Shown: one piece after another, positions 17,348-26,220 of the stretch | Position numbering within the stretch: the stretch's first letter is position 1 | Layout of the letters: each line of letters opens with the position of its first letter | Assembly (NCBI RefSeq): GCF_003852525.1 | Contig: NZ_QAJL01000003.1 | Coordinates: forward strand, 489,343 to 553,342 | Source: Pedobacter sp. KBW06 | GTDB lineage: Bacteria > Bacteroidota > Bacteroidia > Sphingobacteriales > Sphingobacteriaceae | Direction: 5' to 3' | Length of the DNA: 64,000 bases | Notes under the pieces: generated by a model | Databases searched by the model: none | Told to the model about the DNA's origin: nothing | What the model saw: only the letters and a program-made list of their open reading frames with translations | Position numbers and translations under genes: made by a program

Positions 17348-18064
17348 TTACTTTTTTCTGTGAACATAGAGTTCAAACAATTTTTCCCGGTAAGCATTTC
17401 CGATCATCAGCTGCCGGTCACCGATTTGCACATCATGGTGATCTATACTGGAGACTTTGGAAAAATTGACCACGTACGCCCGGCTTATTCGCACGAAAAA
17501 TTCCGGCGGCAACATTTCGCATACCGCCTTAATGTTCATTCCGACAGTCAAAGTATGCCCACTCAGGTGCAGGATCGAATAGTCTTTCATGCTTTCGATA
17601 TACCATATATCCGCATAATTTACCCGGTGGTACCTACGCTGGGACCGTAGAAACACATAATCCTGATCAGCCTTACTCACGTGATCATAGCTTGTTTTCT
17701 GGGCATGGACCAGATCGGAATGGTCTTTTGCTTTCTGGACAGCCTGCATAAAACGCGACTCATGAATGGGCTTCACCAAATAGTCTAATGCGTTCACCTG
17801 ATAACTGTCTATGGCATACTCGGTATAGGCCGTGGTAAACACTATCATTATTTCAGGGGAAACTTTCTTTGCAAACTCGATCCCATTGCAGGCCGACATC
17901 TGGATGTCTAAAAAAATCAACTCGACGGTATTGATCGCCAGAAACTCTAATGCAGAAACCGGATTGCCAAAACACCCCAACAGGGTTAAGGAAGTATCCC
18001 GGGCGACCATCAGCTTCAGCTTTTCCCGGGCCAGGGGCTCATCATCTACAACTATGCAATTCAT
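17348..18064 (-). CDS. LytTR-family response regulator
   Basis: A 238-residue regulator. Residues 1-120 are a receiver domain with the acidic pair Asp7-Asp8, the phosphoacceptor Asp53 in 'LIFLDIQM', and the 'VKPI' lysine near residue 98. Residues about 135-236 are a LytTR DNA-binding domain ('YVFLRSQRRYHRVNYADIWYIES', 'RISRAYVVNFSKVSSI'). It is expected to be phosphorylated by the sensor kinase encoded just upstream, whose 3' end overlaps its start by 23 bases, and then to bind promoter repeats in a LytTR manner. The target genes are unknown. The adjacent serine hydrolase lies beyond the kinase, divergently. The gene's 3' end abuts the rhuM remnant. Confidence 0.95.
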   Translation of the reverse strand: MNCIVVDDEPLAREKLKLMVARDTSLTLLGCFGNPVSALEFLAINTVELIFLDIQMSACNGIEFAKKVSPEIMIVFTTAYTEYAIDSYQVNALDYLVKPIHESRFMQAVQKAKDHSDLVHAQKTSYDHVSKADQDYVFLRSQRRYHRVNYADIWYIESMKDYSILHLSGHTLTVGMNIKAVCEMLPPEFFVRISRAYVVNFSKVSSIDHHDVQIGDRQLMIGNAYREKLFELYVHRKK

Positions 18065-19112
18065 ACAAAAACAAATTTACGGTATACCTGTTATTTTCGG
18101 TGCTGATTTCCAAGCTATGCTGACCAGGATAAAGGATAGACAATCGTCTGGTAATGTTCTTCAAGCCTGTCCCACCCGGCTCACTCGGGCTGACTTTGGA
18201 AATGGGATTGCTGCAACTGAAGAATAAGCTGCCGTTTTCTGCTGAAAACCGGATGTTTATATCCGGGTTCAACTGGTAATCGTTGTGCTTAACGGCATTT
18301 TCCACAAAAGGCAAAAGTAACAGCGGGTGTATCATCATTTGGCTATAACTGCCATTTTTTTCGATATGGGTTAGCAAATGATCGTGCCTTATTTTTTCCA
18401 GGTAAAGATAATCCGTTAGAAAATCTATTTCCTTACTTAACATGATCTTGTGTTCGGTATTCAGGTACAACTGGTAGCGCAGTAAATTGGAAAATTTGTG
18501 CACCATGGTCGAAGCTTTGTCCTGATCGAGGTAAATCAGCACGTCAAGGTTATTCAGCGTATTGAAAAAGAAGTGCGGTGTCAATTGTTTTTTCAGGTTT
18601 TCCAGTTCCAGCTGCAGGTTCATGTTGTCCACCATGGCTTGCCGGTAAGTGATCTGTACCCATTGCTGGAAAAGTTTGATGGCAGCGGCGGCCAGTAGCA
18701 AGACCAGCATAATGGTAAAAAAAGTGATCACATCAGCCCTTGTATCGGGCTGAAAGACCACGTCCGGATTTTGCAGATCCCGAAGCAGCCATTCACTTAG
18801 CCTGACCAGTAAATACATGGCCGAGATCAAACTTAAAGCACCTGCGCAAAAGATCAGGTAGCGCCTGAGGAACAGCTGGGGTACCAGCACATATAAAGTT
18901 ATATAGGGCAGTATCAATAGGTACATTACCGCAGCGATATGGATAAAGGGCTTCCACTGCTCCTGGTAATCATTGGTCTGTACGGCAAGCGCGATCAGCA
19001 GCACAGGTAATAGGTGTCTGAGCCACCTGTAAGCGGGGCTACATAAAATTTTCACAAACTGGTTTTCCTGCAGCCATTCTTCAGGACCCGGGCTTTTTTT
19101 AAGAGAAAGCAT
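18042..19112 (-). CDS. LytS/YehU-type membrane sensor histidine kinase
   Basis: Counted from the ATG at 19112 it is 356 residues; a TTG 13 codons upstream is less likely. Four hydrophobic segments at about residues 33-46, 57-80, 86-104 and 128-147 form the membrane sensor. A short coiled coil follows, then the His_kinase domain 'LKKQLTPHFFFNTLNNLD' with the phosphorylated His180. Next come the N box 'LLPFVENAVKHN' and the G box 'GGTGLKNITRRL'. It lacks the usual HisKA dimerisation domain, as is normal for this family. It forms a translationally overlapping pair with the LytTR regulator. The ligand is unknown. In Bacteroidota such pairs usually form a complete two-component system. Confidence 0.93.
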   Translation of the reverse strand: MLSLKKSPGPEEWLQENQFVKILCSPAYRWLRHLLPVLLIALAVQTNDYQEQWKPFIHIAAVMYLLILPYITLYVLVPQLFLRRYLIFCAGALSLISAMYLLVRLSEWLLRDLQNPDVVFQPDTRADVITFFTIMLVLLLAAAAIKLFQQWVQITYRQAMVDNMNLQLELENLKKQLTPHFFFNTLNNLDVLIYLDQDKASTMVHKFSNLLRYQLYLNTEHKIMLSKEIDFLTDYLYLEKIRHDHLLTHIEKNGSYSQMMIHPLLLLPFVENAVKHNDYQLNPDINIRFSAENGSLFFSCSNPISKVSPSEPGGTGLKNITRRLSILYPGQHSLEISTENNRYTVNLFLYELHSCR

Positions 19113-19361
19113 AGCAATTATTTTATGCGTTAAAAATACAACTTTAACCAATCAGCAATCCAGGCGAACCCGCTTAAACCAGCTTTTTCCCCTACCAATA
19201 GCGGCAAACCATCTACTAATATATTTTTCAGGCCTAAAGTGTTCATTTTTCACCCTTGCTACAGCGCAGGCTCCCTTTCAGCTACGGCTTGGCCTGATTG
19301 CTATAAAATTTAAAATGGGTGATTGGTATCTGCGTTGTTTTGCACAAAAACAATAACACAT

Positions 19362-20507
19362 ATGAAAAGAAATCTTTTGAAATTACTTGTGCTGGCCAGT
19401 CTGTTCTGCGCCTGCAAAAAAGAAAAAAAACCAGCTGAGCCGGCAAAACCTCTGCCGTTGCAAACCCAGGCGACCGAACAGCAGCTGGAGTGGTTGACTA
19501 CGGCCACCAATATGAAAGGGGTATCGGTGGCTGTTGTGGATGAAACATCCATACGCTGGCAAAAATCCGCTGGATACGCTGATGTGGAGCGTGGTATTAA
19601 ATTGACGGACAACCATATGTTCAGTCTGGCCTCTTTGGCCAAGCCGGTCATCGGGGCAATTGTCATTAAATTAGTTAAAGAAGGTAAACTGAATCTGGAT
19701 AAAGACGTCAACAGTTATTTGCCCTTTAAAATCAAAAATCCCCATCTGCCTGATGATGTGATTACCTTGCGCCGATTGCTCAGTCATTCTTCCGGCATCA
19801 CGGATACGGTGTATAACGATATTCTTCCTGAAATTGCTGCTGAGGAAATTGATTCCAAAATACCGGTGGCCACATTTTTAAAGGAAATGCTGACCGTAGA
19901 AGGCCGTTTTTACCAGGAATACACCTTTGATCGGGAGAAAATTAAATACCATTACTCCAATACCGGTGCGGCATTAGCAGCCTATATTGTGGAAAGGGTA
20001 ACTGGAAAAGAATTTGACCAATACACCACTGAGACCTTGCTAAATCCGCTTGGCTTGAACAAAATGTGCTGGCACCTGCGGGATTTAAAACTATCGGATA
20101 TGAGTAAAAACTACGATTCCTTAGGGGCAAAAGGGCCAATATTTACTACACCGGATTACTGTGCCGGGGGATTACTCAGTGATACCAGGGATCTGGCTAC
20201 TTTATGTCAGCTTTTTCTCAACAACGGTGTGCACCAGGGTAAAAAAATATGGCCTGATGGTGTGGTCAGTGACATGACTAAAATTACCTATCCTAAGGAA
20301 ATTCCTGACAGAGGCTTTTTTATCGACAAAACATCTTTAAATGGGGCAACGGTTTATGGAAATAACGGTACAAGAGCCGGATATACAGCTTTTATGTACT
20401 GGAGTGTGGAATTAAAAAGAGGTGTGGTGATCATCATCAACACCCAAGAAAATCAGCAATCGAAACCTGGTATCAAAAAGTTAATGGAGCTGGCATTTAA
20501 AATCTAA
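19362..20507 (+). CDS. Lipoprotein serine hydrolase (beta-lactamase/class C family)
   Basis: Counted from the ATG at 19362 it has 381 residues. The N terminus is a lipoprotein signal with lipobox 'LFCAC', so it is anchored on the periplasmic or outer face. The active-site S-x-x-K is 'SLAK' (Ser91, Lys94). 'YHYSNTG' supplies the Y-x-N element, and 'GNNGTRAGYTAF' near residue 340 the third (K/H)-x-G-like element. The family includes class C beta-lactamases, D-alanyl-D-alanine carboxypeptidases and esterases; the substrate cannot be read from sequence. It is transcribed alone, divergent from the LytS/LytTR pair across about 250 bases, so it is a possible regulatory target of that system. Confidence 0.9.
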   Translation: MKRNLLKLLVLASLFCACKKEKKPAEPAKPLPLQTQATEQQLEWLTTATNMKGVSVAVVDETSIRWQKSAGYADVERGIKLTDNHMFSLASLAKPVIGAIVIKLVKEGKLNLDKDVNSYLPFKIKNPHLPDDVITLRRLLSHSSGITDTVYNDILPEIAAEEIDSKIPVATFLKEMLTVEGRFYQEYTFDREKIKYHYSNTGAALAAYIVERVTGKEFDQYTTETLLNPLGLNKMCWHLRDLKLSDMSKNYDSLGAKGPIFTTPDYCAGGLLSDTRDLATLCQLFLNNGVHQGKKIWPDGVVSDMTKITYPKEIPDRGFFIDKTSLNGATVYGNNGTRAGYTAFMYWSVELKRGVVIIINTQENQQSKPGIKKLMELAFKI

Positions 20508-20906
20508 AACCATAATGTTTTATCATCGCTTAATTGGGTGATGAAACATCTCGAATCCGGCAGGGATCATTACTTCTCCCTGCTGAATTCCGGAAACCTG
20601 CCTGGGATTTTCCAACACTGAAAGATTACAAAATCTGATACCTGGTAGAGAACTCCTAAAATCCTCTCAGGAATCTAAACTCATGCGCCTCCTTTGTACC
20701 TTGTACAACTCATCGACGGCTTTAAACGTATAGGCTCATGCCATGGCCGATCGGTCAGGCTGGATTCAAACAGGTCACTGAAGCAGATTACATCAATACC
20801 AAACCCGGCAGCTACTGTTATTACCAGCCCGAAAGATAAACCCGCAAGCATCCCAAATGATATTTAAAAAATTAAAAATTATATTCATAGACCTGCGTTA
20901 GGATAC
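20508..20906. other. Gene-free spacer with stem-loop
   Basis: About 400 bases without a credible gene. Just after the serine hydrolase there is a stem-loop at 20553-20590. The remainder (about 20690-20850) has scattered short open frames but no recognisable homology. Confidence 0.4.
20553..20590 (+). terminator. Stem-loop, probable transcript end
   Basis: GAATCCGGCAGGGA pairs with TCCCTGCTGAATTC at 12 of 14 positions plus one G-T pair, around a 10-base loop. There is no T tract, so it is either a weak terminator or a 3' stabilising structure for the serine hydrolase mRNA. Confidence 0.4.
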
Positions 20907-20936
20907 TTGACGGTTTCAGGAAGGGAGTTATATTTG
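20907..20936 (+). promoter_or_regulatory. Bacteroidota-type promoter for the AraC gene
   Basis: TTG at 20907-20909 and TATATTTG at 20929-20936 are separated by 19 bases. This matches the Bacteroidota primary sigma consensus (TTG, 19-20 bases, TAnnTTTG). The AraC ATG begins only 5 bases after the -7 element, so the transcript would be leaderless or nearly so. Confidence 0.6.
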
Positions 20937-20941
20937 TAACC

Positions 20942-21781
20942 ATGGTTTTCGAAAATGACTCGAAAGAGTTTCTCAGCCTTACTGAACTTGATACTGAAAA
21001 TCAGGATAGTATTTTTTGTGCTCAGAAAATGGTTAAGACCTTTATCTGGAATACAGCAGACAATTTAGCAATAACCATTGATAACGTTCCTTACCAACTT
21101 TCAAAAAATGAGGTTATCTTTTTAACCGAATTTCACAAAATAGATCATGTAAGACTCCATAGCGCCCGCATGATTCGGTTCAATAAATCTTTTTTTTGTA
21201 TGATTGATCAGGATAGTCAAGTGGGGAGCAAAGGATTGTTGTTTTATAGCGCAACACACGTTCCAAGGTTGGTTTTAAATGCGAGTGATGCCGAGGATTT
21301 TGAGACTTCATGGAAAATTTTCTCTAAAGAAATGCTTAACGAAAATCTCCTGAAGAAAGAAATGTTGGAAACCATGCTTAAGAGAATGCTAATTCTCTCT
21401 GTCAGAATTTTAAAGAAATCCGGCGATTTACAAAACCTCGAGAAAAAACAACTGGATATCATCAGGGAATTTAATTATCTGGTCGACTCCTACTTCCTCA
21501 AACATCATGACGTTGCTTTTTATGCCTCAAAATTAAATAAGTCACCAAAAACACTGGCCAACTTATTTTCTACTGTACTAAAACGTACTCCGCGTGAAAT
21601 TATTCATGATAGGATTATGATTCATGCCAGAAGGCAGATTAATTATAGCAACTTCTCAATCAAAGAAATTGCCCATCAATTGGGCTATAACGATATTCAG
21701 ACATTTAGTCGTTTTTTTCGCAATCGGGAAGGCATATCTCCTGTTCAATATCGTGATAAATTCGCATTGCAACAGAAGTAA
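20942..21781 (+). CDS. AraC-family transcriptional regulator
   Basis: A 279-residue protein. Residues 1-150 are probably a cupin-like effector domain ('DNVPYQLSKNEVIFLTEFHKIDHV', a typical AraC N-terminal pattern). Residues about 180-275 are the double helix-turn-helix domain: 'YASKLNKSPKTLANLF' and 'IKEIAHQLGYNDIQTFSRFFRNREGISPVQYR'. It heads a plus-strand run of MBL hydrolase, MFS exporter, alpha/beta hydrolase and epoxide hydrolase genes and is the likely regulator of that run. A good Bacteroidota promoter lies directly upstream, giving an almost leaderless mRNA. The effector is unknown. Confidence 0.92.
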   Translation: MVFENDSKEFLSLTELDTENQDSIFCAQKMVKTFIWNTADNLAITIDNVPYQLSKNEVIFLTEFHKIDHVRLHSARMIRFNKSFFCMIDQDSQVGSKGLLFYSATHVPRLVLNASDAEDFETSWKIFSKEMLNENLLKKEMLETMLKRMLILSVRILKKSGDLQNLEKKQLDIIREFNYLVDSYFLKHHDVAFYASKLNKSPKTLANLFSTVLKRTPREIIHDRIMIHARRQINYSNFSIKEIAHQLGYNDIQTFSRFFRNREGISPVQYRDKFALQQK

Positions 21782-21915
21782 GACTTCTTAAATGTCTATA
21801 GTGTTTCCATTTATCCGGCGCAGGAAGAATTGCTAACTCTTAAGGAAGATCTGTCTATCAATCGTGCCTTTTTTACCTGCACATTTGTCTCGTCAATAAA
21901 AAACGAGAAAAAATT

Positions 21916-22722
21916 ATGGGTAATAAAGAAAAAGTCAGGGTGCGGAGGCTGGGTTGGGCCGGCGTGGAAATTGAGTGTGCAGGTGAAACGCTTTTGATAG
22001 ATTATGTTCAGGATATTTCGCAGTTACCGATGATACGTAATCCTGATGAGCAATTTCCAGCATCTTCAAAAACAGGCGCAACCTCAGTCGCATTATTAAC
22101 ACATTTACACAATGACCACGCAGACCCTGTGGCATTAAATGTTGCGCTTAGCAAAGATGCGCCAGTTTTCAGGCCGATTATGGCCAAGGGCAACGATGCG
22201 GATTTGGCACTGACAAAGTATGCGGAGACCGAATTCAAAAAGTACAAACTCAGGACTGAAATAGTCGGTGAGTGGGAAGAAAGAAAAGTCGGGCCGTTTA
22301 GAATTTTTTCGGTACCCGCTGTTGATGGATTCGGAGATCCCCAGCTTAGCTGGGTTGTAGAGTGCGGGGGATTTAAAATCATTCATGCCGGAGACACCTT
22401 AAATCATGGTTTATGGTGGAGGATTTTTCACAGGTTTGGCCCCTTGAATGTCGCATTCTTGCCAATAAACGCTCCAATTGTAGATTTTCCACCTCTTCGG
22501 CCGATGAGTTCCATAGAGGCTGTAATGACTCCGGAGCAGGCTGCTGTAGCTGCAAACATCCTTAAAGCTGGCTTTGTGGTTCCAATACATTATGATGCCA
22601 TGCATAAACCACCTATCTATATCGAGACTGCAAATCCAATAGAGCGATTGACTACCAGTTTAAGAGATCTAAACCTGGGCATTATGGTTAAGGAACCTGG
22701 TGATTGGTTTGAATTATGGTAA
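21916..22722 (+). CDS. Metallo-beta-lactamase-fold hydrolase (UlaG/UPF0173-like)
   Basis: A 268-residue cytoplasmic protein. The MBL signature 'THLHNDHAD' gives His63, His65, Asp67 and His68. A later 'HAGDTLNHG' supplies the bridging Asp, and 'VVPIHYDAM' the last histidine. The opening 'VRRLGWAGVEIECAGETLLID' is typical of the UlaG/UPF0173 branch, which includes metal-dependent lactonases and phosphodiesterases. The exact substrate is unknown. The last codons overlap the start of the MFS gene (ATGGTAA), so the two are translationally coupled and probably act on related compounds. Confidence 0.9.
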   Translation: MGNKEKVRVRRLGWAGVEIECAGETLLIDYVQDISQLPMIRNPDEQFPASSKTGATSVALLTHLHNDHADPVALNVALSKDAPVFRPIMAKGNDADLALTKYAETEFKKYKLRTEIVGEWEERKVGPFRIFSVPAVDGFGDPQLSWVVECGGFKIIHAGDTLNHGLWWRIFHRFGPLNVAFLPINAPIVDFPPLRPMSSIEAVMTPEQAAVAANILKAGFVVPIHYDAMHKPPIYIETANPIERLTTSLRDLNLGIMVKEPGDWFELW

Positions 22723-23888
22723 TAACTAATAAAATGCCAAGAGAAAAATTTCCTTTTTTATTGCTGTTAGCCTTTACAATGGTTGCTTTTTCGGCGATCA
22801 TCACAGAACTTCTACCTGCAGGTGTACTGCCTGATATGGCGAATGATCTACAAGTTCGTGAATCAAGCATCGGAAGATTGGTTTCATATTATGCGTTAGG
22901 TACAGTATTAACAGCTTTTCCCGCCACCGCATTAACAAGTGGCTTCTCACGTAAGCCTTTATTGATAACTGTTATTTTTGGCTTTTTTTTATCAAATGCC
23001 ATTACGGCTCTTTCACAAAATTACTTGCTTACTGTGGTAATGCGGGTACTGGCAGGGGGCTTTAGCGGCGTCCTATGGCCGCTTATGACTGGTTATGCGG
23101 CGAGATTGGTAAATGAAAAGAATATGGGGAAAGCCATATCAATGGTAATGGCCGGTAGCACCATTGCGCTTTCCGTTGGATTGCCTATAGGAGCTTTTCT
23201 AGGTCAGGTCATCGGATGGCGAGGTGCTTTTGCGGGCTTGTCTGCATTGATATTTATGCTCATTGTGTGGATAGCATGGAAAATTCCTGACTTTAAGGCT
23301 GATGAAAAGAAAATAAACATACCAGTTAAAATATTCAGGATGCCAGGTGTGCCTTTGGTTATGACCACAACATTTACAGCCTCACTTGCGGTGTATGTAG
23401 CCTACACCTATCTTTCACCAATCATGGTCACCAATGGAATTAAAGATAATGCAGGTCTTGCTTTGGGGTTATTCGGCATGGGGGCGGTGCCAGGAATTCT
23501 CATTACTGCAAGGTTTATTGATACCCATATGAGATCAATGTTATTATCATCCATACTTCTCGGAGCGAGCGTACTATTCATCATTTCTTTGGCGGGTCAT
23601 TTTTATTTTGTCTTCTATACATGTATCGTATTCTGGGGCATTTCCTTCGGTGGCCTACCCTCGCTATTGCAAACCGCAACTATCAATGCTACTAATGGGC
23701 TTCCTGAAATAGGAAGTTCCATAACTGTCACTGTTTATAATATAGGGGTTTTTTCCGGAGCATTTATCGGCGGGTTGGTTTTGGATTATAAAGGTCCCGA
23801 TGCAATATCATGGACCAGTTTTCTATTGATGGTTATCGTGATTTTGCTAGTGGTTACAGGGCGCAGATTTGCTTTCCCAAGCCGCTAA
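22716..23888 (+). CDS. MFS drug/sugar efflux transporter (AraJ/DHA1-like)
   Basis: A 390-residue inner-membrane protein with 12 predicted hydrophobic segments. 'ITELLPAGVLPDMANDL' near residue 30 is the DHA1-family helix-1 signature. 'GFSRKPLL' is a variant of the loop 2-3 motif, and 'GLPIGAFLGQVIGWRGAFAG' matches motif C of antiporters. It should export small molecules by proton antiport. The start overlaps the MBL gene by 7 bases. A second ATG at 22734 would also serve, but the overlap favours coupling. Substrate unknown; co-location with hydrolases suggests a detoxification or metabolite-export unit. Confidence 0.92.
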   Translation: MVITNKMPREKFPFLLLLAFTMVAFSAIITELLPAGVLPDMANDLQVRESSIGRLVSYYALGTVLTAFPATALTSGFSRKPLLITVIFGFFLSNAITALSQNYLLTVVMRVLAGGFSGVLWPLMTGYAARLVNEKNMGKAISMVMAGSTIALSVGLPIGAFLGQVIGWRGAFAGLSALIFMLIVWIAWKIPDFKADEKKINIPVKIFRMPGVPLVMTTTFTASLAVYVAYTYLSPIMVTNGIKDNAGLALGLFGMGAVPGILITARFIDTHMRSMLLSSILLGASVLFIISLAGHFYFVFYTCIVFWGISFGGLPSLLQTATINATNGLPEIGSSITVTVYNIGVFSGAFIGGLVLDYKGPDAISWTSFLLMVIVILLVVTGRRFAFPSR

Positions 23889-24031
23889 ATGAGAATTTGG
23901 AATTTGATGAAAACGATCTTATAGAAGAGAGATATCCCACTATAAACGATCTATAGATGAAAGAAGAAAATCGAAAAATTTAATGAAAAACAAAATAGCT
24001 AATTGATCAGCACTTTTAAAATAATCAAAAA

Positions 24032-24730
24032 ATGAAAACAAAAAATTTAACCATTATATTGGTACATGGGGCTTGGTCGGATGGTTCTAATTGGAGACAC
24101 ATTATTCCGTTGTTGCACAAAGAAGGATATAAAGTCAGGAGTGTCCAAAATCCCTTAACTTCTTTAGAGGACGATATCCAAAAAACAAACGATTTAATTG
24201 ATGCGCAGGATGGCAAGGTTTTGTTGGTAGGTCATTCGTATGGGGGAGCAGTAATTTCTGGCGCCGGAAATAATGACAAGGTAGCAGGTATGGTTTACGT
24301 TGCAGCATTTGCACCTGACAAAGGAGAGAGTTTAGGGAGTATATCCGCAGAAAAGATAGAGCAGCCGTCTGGAAGAACAAGTATCTATCCTGATAGCAAA
24401 GGCTTTTTGTGGATTAAATATGATGAACACCACAAAAGTTTTTGTCATGATTTAAATGAAGATGATGTCTTAGTGGCGTCCTTGGCACAAAAACCAATAC
24501 ATAGTAAATGTTTTGCTGGAATCATGGGCGACCCTGCCTGGAAGAATAAACCAACCTGGTATCAGGTGTCTTCAAACGATCAGATGATTTTGCCGGAAAC
24601 ACAGAGAGAAATGGCAGAAAGAATGAAACCTAAAAAAATAATCTATTTAGAAGCCAGCCACTTTTCATTAGCGTCCAAACCTAAAGAGGTAGCTCAGCTG
24701 ATTCTTGAAGCTGCAAAATCATCCGAATAA
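24032..24730 (+). CDS. Alpha/beta hydrolase (esterase family)
   Basis: A 232-residue cytoplasmic hydrolase. The oxyanion 'VHGAWSDGSNW' lies at residues 11-21 and the nucleophile elbow 'GHSYGG' has Ser69. The acid is probably the Asp in 'SSNDQMILPETQ', and the histidine lies in 'LEASHFSLASKP'. This compact layout is the salicylate esterase/hydroxynitrile lyase-like branch of alpha/beta hydrolases. It follows the MFS gene by 143 bases on the same strand, so it could be in the same regulon without being strictly co-transcribed. Exact substrate unknown. Confidence 0.9.
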   Translation: MKTKNLTIILVHGAWSDGSNWRHIIPLLHKEGYKVRSVQNPLTSLEDDIQKTNDLIDAQDGKVLLVGHSYGGAVISGAGNNDKVAGMVYVAAFAPDKGESLGSISAEKIEQPSGRTSIYPDSKGFLWIKYDEHHKSFCHDLNEDDVLVASLAQKPIHSKCFAGIMGDPAWKNKPTWYQVSSNDQMILPETQREMAERMKPKKIIYLEASHFSLASKPKEVAQLILEAAKSSE

Positions 24731-25012
24731 ATTGATCCTGGGACTATTTCAATAAGTGTGTAAACTTAAAAATCGGGAGATCAAATTAAAATCAAGAGTC
24801 TCACTCTTTTATCAAATAATCAACCGAATTTTCTAATTTACACCGTTGCAGTTTTTAGGAAAAGGCCATGATTTCACCGATGAAAACTATCAATTTCTGA
24901 TTGAATTTATGGCAATGATTTATCTAACCGGACGAGAATTAATCAGGAAGAGCAGCTTGGCCTTAATCGGTATTTCGTTACCTTTCATCATAAAAATAAA
25001 TCATTCATAGAG
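24731..25012. other. Gap without a supported gene
   Basis: 282 bases. One frame is open from 24837 to 25009 (ending in TAG, with 'GKGHDFTDENYQFLIEF' in it) but has no good start. I leave it unannotated. Confidence 0.3.
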
Positions 25013-26158
25013 ATGTCAACCCCCACCAATATGATCAAACCATTTTCAGTTAATGTTCCGCAACAAATTCTGGATGATCTGAAATTAAGGTTAAATCTAA
25101 CCAGATGGCCAGATCAGATCACAGGATCCGATTGGAATTATGGTACTGATCTTTCTTACTTGAAAGAATTGACAAAGTACTGGCAGAAAACATTTGACTG
25201 GCGAAAAGTTGAAACTGAAATCAATTCCTATCCCAATTTCATGGCTGATATTGATGGGAACCAGATTCATTTTATGCATATCAAAGGAAAGGGTAAGCGA
25301 TCAGTACCATTGATAATTACCCATGGATGGCCAGGCTCATTTCTGGAAATGATGAAACTTATCCCCCTATTGACTGAAGACCCATACTTTTCTTTTGACC
25401 TGGTTATCCCGTCTGTTCCGGGATTTGGCTTTTCTGGTAAAATTATTCATCCCGGTTGCAACAGCGAATTTGTTGCCGACATTTGGCATCAGTTAATGAT
25501 GGAACTTGGGTATCAACGTTATGGAGCACAAGGTGGTGATATAGGTTCGGGAATCAGCACATGGTTGTCTTTAAAATATCCATCTAATATTATTGGTTTG
25601 CACCTCAACTATATCTCTGGCTCTTATAAGCCCTATATGGCGGATGGTGAACAGCTTTCTGAAGAAGTATTGGCTTTTCATAAAGCCGGAGCGGAATGGT
25701 CTGCCAGGGAAGGTGCATATGCTTATATGCATGCTACGAAACCATTGACAGCTGCATATGGGCTAAATGATTCTCCTGTTGGATTATGTGCATGGATCGT
25801 TGAAAAATTCAAGGGCTGGAGTGATAATAACGGAAATATTGAAAATAGTTTTACCAAAGATGAGCTGCTTGCCAATATCACCTTATACTGGATAACACAA
25901 ACCATACATTCCTCTATGCGGATTTATAACGAAAACAGTAAAAAACCATTGGTATTTAAAAAGAATGAGTATATAACAGTGCCCGTTGGCTTTGCTAAAT
26001 TTCCAAAAGAATTGCCCACTCCACCCCGGTCATATATTGAAAGCGGTTTTAATATCCAACATTGGACAACAATGCCTGCTGGCGGGCACTTTGCTGCAGT
26101 AGAACAGCCAGAATTACTTTCAAAAGATATTACAAATTTCTTCTCAAGATTGGGTTAA
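25013..26158 (+). CDS. Epoxide hydrolase with EHN domain
   Basis: A 381-residue alpha/beta hydrolase. Residues about 8-110 are the epoxide-hydrolase N-terminal (EHN) domain ('KPFSVNVPQQILDDLKLRL', 'LTRWPD'). The oxyanion motif 'HGWPGS' lies at 104-109. The nucleophile is Asp176 in 'GAQGGDIGS', an aspartate rather than serine, which distinguishes epoxide hydrolases from esterases. The C-terminal histidine lies in 'PAGGHFAAVEQP'. It would open epoxides to diols through an alkyl-enzyme ester. It is the last plus-strand gene of the run that starts with the AraC regulator and ends convergently with the PQQ lipoprotein gene. Confidence 0.93.
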   Translation: MSTPTNMIKPFSVNVPQQILDDLKLRLNLTRWPDQITGSDWNYGTDLSYLKELTKYWQKTFDWRKVETEINSYPNFMADIDGNQIHFMHIKGKGKRSVPLIITHGWPGSFLEMMKLIPLLTEDPYFSFDLVIPSVPGFGFSGKIIHPGCNSEFVADIWHQLMMELGYQRYGAQGGDIGSGISTWLSLKYPSNIIGLHLNYISGSYKPYMADGEQLSEEVLAFHKAGAEWSAREGAYAYMHATKPLTAAYGLNDSPVGLCAWIVEKFKGWSDNNGNIENSFTKDELLANITLYWITQTIHSSMRIYNENSKKPLVFKKNEYITVPVGFAKFPKELPTPPRSYIESGFNIQHWTTMPAGGHFAAVEQPELLSKDITNFFSRLG

Positions 26159-26220
26159 CCAACATAATAATAAGCGATATTACCAAACAAACAACAATAA
26201 CAAAGAAATAGTTGTTAACC

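Noticed and set aside
24837-25009. Open frame of 57 codons between the alpha/beta hydrolase and the epoxide hydrolase
   Set aside because: It has no early ATG, no ribosome binding site and no recognisable homology. The composition is not convincing enough for a gene.
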